A DNA stretch of 64,000 nucleotides from Trissonchulus latispiculum (lineage: Eukaryota > Nematoda > Enoplea > Enoplida > Ironidae), in assembly GCA_030248195.1 (NCBI GenBank), contig JASAND010021212.1, forward strand, positions 26,078 through 90,077, in the 5' to 3' direction. Below, one piece after another: positions 21,501 to 33,760 of the stretch. The translations under genes and the position numbers were made by a program. The first letter of the stretch is position 1. Each line of letters opens with the position of its first letter. The notes beneath the pieces were generated by a model, which was not told the DNA's origin, ran no database searches, and saw only the letters and a program-made list of their open reading frames with translations.

Positions 21501-23442
21501 ATTTATATGCTGAATTGTAATACTATGCGTTGCTACGTATTCTTTGGTTGGTTGATTAAACTACTACTAATGAATAAAAGGCGGCTCAATCCTTAATTTG
21601 CTTGGCTCAATCAAAGTACAGCATAACAATTTTGGCTCAATCAGTTTTGGTGTTGGCTGATTCAATGGGAGTGCCAGGTGTACAAAAGTCAACAATGTGC
21701 TATTTTTATTTTAGGGTTTAGCATGTAGCTTTCCTTCTCCTTTTCCATATTCCTCTTTGCAAAGCAAGGCTCTTCGAAAACATATTGTTCGTGTTGTGCG
21801 CAGAAGGAATAAATGTTTTGTTTTTGTTTTTATTATTTACTTTCCACGTTCCTCTTTTGAAATGCCCTATCGAAATAGCTCTGCCGTCGGTTTTTGTCAG
21901 AACATCATCAAAGCTGAGATTGGTGACTGATAACAAGCAATAGGCTCGTGGTGCAGACATGTGTAGCTAAACGACTTTTACTACCAAAATGTTATTATTG
22001 TCTCACTGCGTTGTGATGTTGAAACTATGCATTGCAACACAGTTAAAAATAAAATATGCGTTTTGGTTACTACGACAACATGCACTTAGGATCTTGACTT
22101 ACAATCGCCAGGAACTATTTAAATTATGTACCTTCGAAATTAGTGACGTTCCTTGGAGAAATTACATTTCTTTAATTTTGTTAAAAGCTTAAATGACTTC
22201 GTGCACGAAACTGTCGTTTGGGCCAGTTACAGAAAAGACTTAATCTTCATTATTTAAAATGAAGCCAGACCAGATCAGTAATGTCGGCAATTTAGTCGGA
22301 ACTGTACATAATTTGAGTTACCATAGTAATAACTGATTTTCAGCTCAGTATGCTAACTAAGTTGATGAGACCAACCTAAGCATAAGCAGTTTATTTTCAT
22401 AGCTTCTCTGTTTCTTCCTCTTCCATATTCCTGATGAAGAGTGGATGATGAAGAGTAGCTGCAAATGCTAAGTTCTTAATTAGATAAGAATTCCGCCAAA
22501 TAATAAAATCTTAGGCACCGCTATCTTGACTGCAAGCAATTAGGAAAGAGTTTTCCTATTTTAATGATTGCAAATAGTAATATTTTGATATCCTGTTGTG
22601 CGATTCTCCTACGTACCCTACTAGGAAGGATGGTACATAAGAGGATGTCTGGGAGGTGTCTGGGAGGGAGTTAGGAGACAACCCAAACCTGCTTCAAAAG
22701 CCTTTTCTTGAATTTACTGACGCTGCTACTAAACTCATTTAACTTAGGAGACGCGTTAGAGTGGAAGATAGCACTCTTAGCTTAGGAGAATCTTTTGAAA
22801 CGCGGCTCTCCTAAGTGAGCACCTATGCTGAATTTAGGAGCGCTTCTAGGCCTAGGAGAATCTTTTGCAACGTGGCCCTGAAATCTAGATCATTTTCGGC
22901 TAGAGAGTCCTGGGACTCTGCTAAAAATCTAGTCAACGCCATGGCCCAGCATAGTGCCAAATTCTCATTTCTATGGACCTTATGCTACGTCCAGAAAGAT
23001 GGAACAACTATTTGATTCTCATCATCCCACCTCAATTGCTTTGTTTCCAGCTTCATATTTGTTCAGTGTCGTATTAAAGCAATGTGCTGAAAAAATCTTT
23101 AAGTTACGTTATGCAAACGTTTAATATTAGTACGATAAATAATTGTACAACAAAACAAACTTTTGACAAATTTGGCTGAGTCACAGTAAATCATTTTGTT
23201 TTCATTGCTGTTAAATCCGCAGTTTCGTAATTTGGATAGTTGATCATTACTTTGTCGTCATGAAGTATAAATATAATTTTGTTACACGTTGCTACAGGCA
23301 TATTTCAATTGTTTTCTTTGTTCATTTAAGACTGGGAATGACCATATTAACAATATTGGCTTAAGTTGCTGGAACAATGTTTTTGCGTTAACTTTTTGTC
23401 CCAATAAAATGTGTTCACAGGCGACGACCTGCTGACGACGCT
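21501..23442. other. Intergenic stretch between LINE and lectin gene
   Basis: Mostly unique-looking AT-rich sequence. At 22740-22880 CTTAGGAGAATCTTTTG and a relative occur as direct copies with complementary CTCCTAAG, probably remains of a small MITE. No genes supported; upstream promoter elements of the lectin gene should lie at its right end but none can be named. Confidence 0.4.
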
Positions 23443-23518
23443 ATGAAACTGTTTTTGGGAAATAACAATTTTAGATTGGCTTGCGTATTGTGTTGGCTTG
23501 GTGGCAGTTTCTCAATAA
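23443..23518 (+). CDS. CTLD1 exon 1: signal peptide
   Basis: ATG at 23443, 25 codons with a hydrophobic core (FRLACVLCWLGGSFSI), then the donor A/gtaagt. Length, phase and donor agree with exon 1 of CTLD2 (62078). Confidence 0.65.
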
Positions 23519-26500
23519 GTAAGTCTTAATGGAAAGCAAAGCTACCTCCAAGAGTACATGACTATTAACCACTAAAGGACTTCTCTTCTTTGCATTGCAT
23601 AACGATGCTCCGACCACAATACGCGAATGTTCTCCCGTTTGATGGGGTTTGATCTCTGTTTGCGGAGTAGCCAAACGAGATCAAATTAGGAAAGGGTCGA
23701 TAAGAAGCCTGAATCTGAATTGGCTGTTGGCGACCCCACCCGAAGAACTGCTTTTGGAAATACGCTGCAAAAATCCTGAGCTCTATTGCCCCTGCCATAA
23801 GGAATGTGGTCTCTGACGACAGTGCAATCTGATTAGCTGTAGACTACTCTCGAAACGGCTGTGAAATGTTTTGACTACCTCCACACCATCAAAATTGTGG
23901 TCGAACATTACTACGTAATGCAACAAAGATGAGCCCTCTAGTTGCTCACTCTTCTTCTAATATATAGTGCAGTTATGTACTCTGGCTATCAGATTGCTTA
24001 GCATTTAGTATTAGGGCTGCAAATTTATTGTCAAATTAAAGAGCATTTTAATTGTCATGTGAGTCAAAAATAAAAGAACTAATGTTATTCAGATATCCCT
24101 GACCAGAATTGTGCTGCGTAATGCTCAATTGTCACTCTCGGAGGAATTTTGTCTGACAAACTCTTAAAATATAATCCCAATTTTACGACTATTACATTAT
24201 TATTAATATTAATAATATTACATTATTATTATTATTATTTTACCATTATTAATTTAAATTCAGAAGAGTATACAGCACTCAATAACTCTATCGCATTATA
24301 AGTGGTTCACAAGTAAATCCAATTTTGTGCCTATTCTGAGCATTGTTGGCATAAAGCGCTTGTGGTCTACGTTGTCGAAGAATTTTCTGTATTTAAGAAC
24401 GGTTCGGTCGTTCTTATTACAGACTTTGAAGGTGATCTTGAAGCTTACAAATACATATGTTTTATAGTGCAAAAAACTGCTGTGTTTATCATACAATTTT
24501 AGTTTGTCCTGATGGCTGGACTGTAGTAAACGATTTTTGCCTTAAGCATTTTGCCGGCAACACAATGAACATGGAAAGTGCTAGGAAGATATGTCAGAGT
24601 GAAAATGGTGATTTGGCTGTTTGGAGGGACGCTGATGATTACTATCGGATTAAAAGTTACATGTGAGGCATTATTGTATATAAACGGAGCAGAGTAAGAC
24701 ATGACGACCTGGCACAAATTAGGTGGGTAACTTTTTAAGATCAGATATTTGACAGATTGTTTTAAACCAGAAATTTAGTCTCAAGTGAAACCAAAAGCCT
24801 TTTCAGGAAAAAGTTTAAGCCAGCCAGCCACAACATAGGAACAAACCGGTAAACAGACCCGTTAAGACCCGTTTAACATCCCTTTCAGGAAAGAATTAGC
24901 TGGAAGGAAAGTAAACGTTTTGTGGAGAAGTTAAAATTGATACTTTTAGCTCTACTCTCTCTACACTACTCTACTCTATTCTACTTTACTTTACTTTACT
25001 TTACTTTACTTTTACGCTACTATTTGCTAAATAGGCCGCAATTAATTAATTACGAAATAGAAACATACGATAAGTGCCATTTAGTTGGTACAACTAAACG
25101 ATCCTGACCACGTCGTGGAGATTTATGGCTATGATCTAAAACTTTACAATTCAATAGTTTAACTTCTGCCTAACTGAATGGCTTAGCCATTGGCTGCTAA
25201 TAGCCTTTCTCGAATCCAAGTCAGTTCCTGGTTGGGTTTTGACGGGGTGGGTTGTGCTGGTGCAGTCCATTCTACCTTTTTACTTTAGTTCTGTAATTTC
25301 CCGTTGAATTTTCTGCGTTTATGAGGTAATATCCAGTTTATATTCGGTATCCAGATTTACCGCTTTTTTAGCTGTAAACACTGTTAAACTCAAAGTACTG
25401 CTACTGCAGCCAATTTGCAAGCATTTCCTAAGAGCTTGTTATCATGCACCTTTTCATTTTACTGGTTTTAACGCCGTAGTAATGAGCAGTTGCAACAAAT
25501 CAGTGTCGAAAGGTTATGATTTTGGCATTTCTTGCTTGCAACAAAATTACATAATGCATAAGATTACAACAGCTGGCATTCGCTATGTATTATAAGCTTG
25601 CCACATCCTCTGCACCTACGGCCTCCACCACCTCCATCTATACCTAATTTGGGGTACAATTTGCTGGAGGGTCATCCTTTAGCGTGCCACGCTTAGGAAT
25701 ACATAGCGTATGCCAGCGGTCATATTGTTATGTATTATTAATCTTGCTTGCAGTTTTGTTTTAAATGAAATATAAAATTTGTCAATCAGTTGCAGTAAAA
25801 ATTGGACCTACCAACATAACCGTTTAGAGTGAACGGAACAGCAGCTTCAAACTTAGTACCGTCGTAAAGTTAAGATGGTGGCAGGCAACGCGTTAGGAGG
25901 AATTATTTTCGCAAAATACTGAATCACGAGTAATCAAAAACCGAAGAGATGTAAAGACCCGGGTGAGATAGCTAAAGTGGTTCCATCTCTAGTTCAACAA
26001 AAAAGGCACCTGACCCATCCTATTTCAAACAGGCACCTTAGCTTCATAGCCATTAATTCAGCACCAAAAAATTCTATGCCAAGTGAAACACGGTCGAACG
26101 CTACAAAATTCTAAATTCTTAGTCATTTTATTGTCATTTATTTCCATTATGATTGAAATTATAATGGTTTGGTAATACAGTTAATAAAAGTTTTGATAAA
26201 TTGTCAGCATTGAATCATTAAAATTCTTATCATCAGTACTACAGGTGGTCACAGTCACGAAACCAGTATCAGACATAAAGTTGCGGTTCAGTGCGCAACA
26301 ACGGGTTTCACTTTCACTGACCGCGGCAAGTAGCCAATGAAGATCAACTTTTTCGCTTCTATGTGTATGGATGTCGCCATTAAATGAGGAACTAAAGCAT
26401 ATCTCCTACATACGAGTTTTGCAAATAAGGCAATTGTAATTCATTCTGGCAAGCTGCATTTTTCTCAAACATTTCCAGCACATTGCAGTGGTTCAAGATA

Positions 26501-29500
26501 CCAGAGAATTGGCGCTTTGAAATAGATAACAAGCAGCAACTGGTTCCTAAATCTAAACAAGCAAACTTTAAAATATCAAGTCATCAAAGGAGTTGCAAGG
26601 TGCAAATACTTAAATTGCATTCTTAAAGAATAAAATTTCTAAATTATTATAAAAATGCTAGTTTTATTTAAAATAGCTTAACCTAAAATCAAATCAATAA
26701 AAATGCATGCATTTTTTGTAGTTGATGCAACAGCATCAATAACTGATTCAATTATAATGTTTTTCTTCCTTTCGAAGAACTTGGCAAACAAATTTAAGGG
26801 AGCCGCGACAATTGTCAAGCGGCTCCATCTGGTCGAGTGGTCATGTGCAGTCCATTTAATTCTAGACTAGGAATGACCGGGCTGTGTGACGATAGTGTTT
26901 TCCCACTTACACAATCCGCCTCGTTAACAATAACCATGGGTCCCGTTACACAAACCATATGTGCCACACAACCTTTAAATATTTTTCTAATTTTTCCTTA
27001 AATCTCAGCAACAGTCTAAATTTTAAATTAAAGTAGGTAGACAGAATACATTTGAGCCGACATTAACAATATACCATTTGATTCATTGTATTTAATGAAC
27101 TGTCGCCACTTTGACCTGGACATATACAACTTGCATTAAAGTGACGATATAAATAGGTGTGCCAAAATACATTATGTCATCTTTATTTTGCAATGGATGA
27201 GTTTTCTGCTCCCGATATAAGAAAATCTAAGTGAGGAAATGATGCACTGATTTACAACAGTTTGTTAGATCCCGTCCACTGCTTTGAATTTTCAAAGACT
27301 GCTACTAAAGCCGGCAAAACTAACTGTAATTGCATCGAGTGCCGAAAGCTGAATGAAGCAACTGAACAACAACGACTTTGGCCCAATCCCAAGTGTTCGC
27401 ATTTAGGCAGATGGCAGATTCGAGAATGATCCTGACCAGCCATTTAGACCCCATTTTTGCCAACCTTTGACTAAAATCAACGTCTAAATCAAGAAGGTAA
27501 GAGGTAACTTGTATAACTGTAAACATAATCGGCTATGGAGAGGGAGGCTATGTAAAAAAGTGCAAGGCCATATCATGATAAACGTCACCTTTTACAGCAT
27601 TCTGATCTACGCTGGTTTTTCTTCGAGTCTTGGGACTTTTATTTTCAAGTTCTGGGGGTTTGTAACTTTTCGAAGAACGGAGATTTGATAATGCTAGGGG
27701 GCACACCTCGATGCTGTATGGGAAAGTTCGCGATATGGAAATGTTGAAGAATGCTACTTTTCCTGATATTGTGTTTCGTGGACGTGTATTTCATTGGCTC
27801 AAGTTGTTCATCGGCAGGTTCAATTCAAAGGACTCACTCTTCCTTATGAGCAAAGGCAGCCTTACGCTGGTCCACAGTTTGCTGAAATAACGCAATGGGT
27901 TCGTCAGCACATTGCTTTATCGCTTCTGGTGCCGAATTTAATTCGGCCTGCATGGGGTAGATATCTTTTTAGGCATTTTCATTTTTAGGCGTCGGCGAAG
28001 ATTCCAGTACGAACCGGCTTGATTCCATACTTGGCAGCAAATTCCTGAGCAATAGGCACATTCCGGATTATCAGCAAAGTTCCAAATTTTCCAGAAGTAT
28101 TCCTGGAATCTAAAAATCAACGAAATTCTTTGAGCTAAATTCCAGATTTAACAGAGGTATTCCTGGAATCTAAAAATCAACGAAATTCTTCGAGCTAAAT
28201 TCCAGATTTTCCCGAGGTATTCCTAGAATCCAAAAATCAACGAAATTCTTTGAGCTAAATTCTAGATTTCCCAGAGTATTCTTGGAATCTAAAAATCAAC
28301 GAAATTCTAGGAATAAAATTCCAGACTTTTCCGAGGTATTCCTGGAATCTAATTTTTTTGGAATCAACGAAATCTTTTGACAGACGCATTTCTGGATAGA
28401 GTTTGTGGGAAGATGGTTTGTGTAATTAATTTGTGTGGTTAACATAGGGTCGGGTCCTGGGGGGGCTTGTCCCCAGAAAATTTTGAGAGGGCTTGTACCT
28501 TGAATAAAACTTTTCAGGAGGGATTGTAACTCAAGAACAAATTTGTAAAATTTTCAAAAAATTAACGCTAATTGTATTAAAATTTCCAATTTTTGTCAAA
28601 ATATGAAAAATCTTCAATTTTTAGAAACATTTCAAAATTTTGCTCGATTTTCCCGAAAAATGAAAATTTTAGCTAAAAAATTCCGGCGCAGCCGGAAAAT
28701 TTTTGAAATTTTACTGTAAAAACTAATTTTTTCCGGCTATTTTCGCTTACCCCTTGTCCCCGACGGGGACAGGGCATGTACCTTGTCCGGGTTGGGGGGA
28801 AGGGTTGGTGGACCCCCCAGACCCCCCGCGTTAACCTATGGGCATCACATCTAAGGATTACCCGAATTTTAATAGGACTCCGTTGAAGTGTCATACGTCA
28901 GCTGTCGCAGCAAGCTACCTTCTCTCTCTCTCTCTCTATTCTCCTTACAGTAATCCTTTTGGGTTATAGTAATCTACAACCAAAAACAAACCCTAAGAAG
29001 CTTCACATTTTAATGAGATTGCTAAAACGGTCGTTATGAAATTCAACTTAAAAATCAAATCTGGAAACACATTAGAGCAAAAACTTACAAGATATTTTAC
29101 AAACAACTCTAACAATGTTGTTCTCAAATTTTTCACATTACAAGATACTTACAAAATTACAGTTTACAGTTGCGTTTCCAGATACACTGGAATTACAACT
29201 ATTGGTTACAAGTGCAATTACATTACAAGTTACAATTACATTGGATGAACTTCACATGCATTGCCATCATATAACTATGTTTAACAGATACATTGTACAT
29301 TCATAGAAAACAACATCAAGAGTATTTGTCAAAACATTTATTGCGTCTAAGATACGATCCGTCACATTACGAGGTTTTCTCAGATTGTCCTGCATGCAAT
29401 TGTACAATAGGAGTTTAGTCACAGCTTGCAATTTTCGGCTACAATGCAAAACCAACGCAAGGAAGGATGTGAGCGGTCAAAGCTGGAGTTCAAAAATTAT

Positions 29501-32500
29501 GCCATCCCTTCGATTTGTTGTTCTGGTCCCGGAATTATGAAAATGGTTCCTTATCATTATTATGAAAATCATCAGATTGATCAAAATCTTCAAAGGGCAT
29601 AGAAAGCTGCTGATTTTGGAATTAATTAATAAATAAATTCAACTTATCCTGGTCCAACTGGTCAACTCAGGTTTGTTTGACAAAAGAAACTGGGTCCACA
29701 TGGTTGGGATAAGCACACTTGGCAGCATCGGCAGGACAAGTATTCACTATCATCCAGAAAACACAGCGATATTTCAATACAAAACTTCCATACATCCGTC
29801 TGAATTCTACAAATTATGGCTTGGATATAATGAAAAAGGCAATCAGGTTGTTATCATTGCGAAATGAACACGAGCTGTATTTCCTGCAGAAATTTCATAA
29901 TCAAAGCGAATGTTCTGAACAAGTGGAGGATGACCAAATAAAGTAATCGTTGCGTGTAATAAAGCTCCAAATGTGTTGTAGCATGTCTGCTGAGTTTTAT
30001 TTTGCAGTAATGCATGTACTAGGGACAAACCTTCTCTATTCAAAAATCCATGAATACAATAAAATTGCCGTTCGGCGCAAACAGAAAAGTCCCAACGCAA
30101 ACCCTATTTTCACATTCAAAGAGCACAGTAAGTTCAACTTTCAAAGCAAAAAGTAAAATTCGCAGATGTTCATGCTGCATAAATATAAGTAAACCTCAAA
30201 ATGATCTGGGTCATAGGGTGGGGCGTTTTCTCCACGCATGGTCAGCATTAATGAAGGTGGAATCTTCAAGGAATAAGGGACGGGAATCACGGAACGATTT
30301 TCGGGTAGAATGGTAAGAGGGAATTGCAGCTTGAACGTCTAATTGTAGATCAGCCCGAGGAAGTTTAGAAGAAATCGAGGCAACCGAGTCAAGATAAGCT
30401 CCTCGTGGGCGCTTGTTGCCACTGCGAGCTTCCACCCGCAAGCTCTAGGGCTGAAATGTCCGGGTCGTTGGATGATGGCTTTGAGCAGGATATCCTTCTT
30501 CTTAAACTAAAAATAGACGTCTGTGTTAAAAATTAAAATATAGCCCTAGATTTAACCTTGGTATTAGGTAGGATCAGTTGTGGGGCCAAGTTTGCTGACA
30601 AATATCTAAATTTGGCTCGTGACTATCTCGACCAGAATCAATGTTGGCACAGGCTAACTTCAAGGTTGACCTGTGCCAGCAATTGGCCTAAAATTCTGCA
30701 TACGGCCCTTAGAAACATTCTTGTCATCAGTGTCATCGTTCTTTCAACAGAAAGAGTAATCTCGTTTTTCATCAACACCAGCCATTACCGAAATCACCTC
30801 ACCCTGATGATCGTCCTAAGAAGAAATCACGGATTGCCACACATTATCACGCCTGCCTGACAATCACGTGGTCCTGAGGTTGTGTCTGCAAAGCAATCTA
30901 CTGGTACTACACCAATCAGAAAGCAACGCTCTTGCGGTACACAATCAGCATTGAATAATGTTCTTGTCGTGAAAACTGTCCACACATTAGAACTAACAAC
31001 TGATCCTAAACGTTATCTGTCATTGGGTCAGATAATGGCATTGGCAAGGACCAACTGTCGAAGCATCAGCGGCTTAAGGCATGGCTTTGTATAAAGATCC
31101 TCTCTGAGCGGCACACGAATCAGGATGAAATCATTGAAGAATGCTTCAGCTGTAAATCAAGGGATCTTTTACGTGGAGATGATATAACCATTGAAATCAA
31201 GGAATGTTTTCATGCAATCCTGTTGGCAATAGAGAACTTTGTCAGGAAGGGTTCTGGTTGGGTCATCAGGGCAATTCTCCATTTGGAATCTCACTGTACC
31301 CGGTATCGACTCCTGCCTATTAGCCTTCCTCTAAACACATTTCAGGCAAAGATGCTGGGTAGTCAACGTTAAAAACGGAGGCAATCAATGCTTCAAATCG
31401 GCTGTTCTCTCAGCACTTCCCCCTATTGCATCAAACAATTATCCTGACAACATAAATCGCTATACCTCCTATGGTAATTGACCTAGATTTTAGTAGTTGC
31501 TTACCATCTTTCTGTTGCCCTCAAGAACGTAGTCAAATTTGAGAGGCAAAACAGCCTCTCCATCAATATTTATTTTCGAAGCTGATAACAGCTTAACTCG
31601 TATTTTCATTAGCAAGCACGTACTAGATAAACACATCCGTTCCACTGCTTGTTCAAGGAAAACAGCAGCATTACTGTTGATTAAGAATCGGGATGGCTTG
31701 TTGGCACAGGAAAGTCGAGATAAGGCAATTATGAATTGGACACTACTCATTATTATACCGTTCCTTCCAATGGTTGGAACGCTTGTCTCAAAAGGACATT
31801 ATTCAACAGGAGTTGTTGCAGGATTCGGATATGTACTTTTATTTTGAGGAGAATTTCAATGATTTCTAGATTATGGATTTTGCCTCACTTCTCAACCTAA
31901 GCAGTCTCACTTCCCGCACTCACTCACAGCTGTCATACTCTTATGTATTATGTACTCTTGGTTAGATTAATGTAACACGTGACCTCAGAATCTTGCATGT
32001 CATCTGAAAATCAACTTTACTTTTTACCGTAGTTGTTAGGGTCAAATTACCGTAATTTTTGGCATTACAAAATTGGTTGAAAAGTGAAGGTTGGGAAGTG
32101 AGACTGCTAGGTTGTTGTTGTTGTTTGTTGTTTGCTGCATTAGACATCACAATGTGATGATCATCACCCGAAGGTGCAAAGTGTTGGTTGGGAAGGGAAA
32201 CTGTAAGGTTGGGATATGGGACTGTAGTGTTGGGAAATGGGCAGGTTGGGAAGTAGGAGTCAACCATTTAGAAACATAGGCTTAAAGACATTAAAAAGTC
32301 GGAACGGTCACTAGGCGTGGCAACTTTATCAGGTGCTAGGTGGGCGTGTAAAGCTAAGGTACTTGTTTGTAATTATGATGTGGCCAGTACCCCTTGTATA
32401 TGAACAGGGGATGGAACCATTTTACCGGTTGGACACGGGTTATGCATTTACGAACCTATCATCATTGTTATATATATATGTCGTGCGTAAAAGTAGTTTT

Positions 32501-32988
32501 AGCGTAAAACTAGGTTTACGCAAAGAATTTTGCGTAAAACTAGGTTTACGCAGAGACGTTGCGTAAAACTAGGTTTACGCAAATTAATTTGCGTAAAACT
32601 AGGTTTACGCAAAGATGTTGCGTAAAACTAGGTTTACGCAAAGCTGTTGCGTAAAACTAGGTTTACGCAACAAAGTTTGCGTAACATTGTTTAAAATCAA
32701 ATTTGTCATAACAACTTTCTGAAAAGTAGCTGTATACTTTCCAGTTTATTACAAAAACTATTTACAAACATCTTTGCATTGTATATAAATTCCAACTTTT
32801 CCATAAAATTTTCACACAACTATATTTATAAATTTAAGTTCAAATTGAAGTTTTTCTAAGAATTGTTCAATAAGTTACAGCAATGTTTTTTATCTAGCAT
32901 AAGTATGAATTTTTCATAAAAATATAATTTCTATCTAATTATGACTGCATTATAAAGTCTAACTTATTTATTTTTCCATAACATTTTT

Positions 32989-33087
<99 letters not shown>

Positions 33088-33699
33088 AATTTAAGTTCAA
33101 ATTCAAGCTTTCCGAAGAATCTTTAAAGAAGTTACAGCAATCTTAGCATACGGAATGTGAAATTTCCCATAATATATTGTCAATGTTCGACCAGTATTAT
33201 TAATTTCTCATAAATATTTTTAAGTCACTCAGTTTTTCCATATTTTTCAAAGATAATTACTATTATTTCGTAGTTCTTTTTTCTATTTCCAGCAAAATTT
33301 TATAGACTAACAACCGTTAAAAGTTTGTGAAAAAATTAACTGTTTGAAATTTGAAAACTTCAATTTTAACTCAATTTTATAAATATCATTGTGTAAAAAT
33401 GCTATGCAGAAATTAGAAGTTAGAATTTAGACTGCAAAAATGTTTGAAAACAGTTTTTATAATAAACTGGAAAGTATACAACAACTTTTCATAAATCTCT
33501 TATGAACAATTTGATTTTAAATAATACTACGCAAATTTTGCTGCGTAAACCTAGTTTTACGTAACAGCTTTGCGTACATCTAGTTTTACGCAAGTTAATT
33601 TGCGTAAACCTAGTTTTACGCAACGTCTCTGCGTAAACCTAGTTTTACGCAAAATTCTTTGCGTAAACCTAGTTTTACGCAAAAACTACTTTTACGCAC

Positions 33700-33760
<61 letters not shown>

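Noticed and set aside
27794..27988. Plus-strand gene of 64 codons
   Set aside because: No homology recognised and no splice context; it lies inside a lectin intron full of repeats.
29036..31850. Several frames of 60-100 codons
   Set aside because: Overlapping on both strands, no motifs, no codon pattern I could support; expected by chance in AT-rich introns.
32480..33702. CRISPR array
   Set aside because: Repeats are palindromes at regular spacing, but linkers are only about 10 bases, the two arrays are mirror images, the context is an animal intron with (TA)n flanks, and there are no cas genes.
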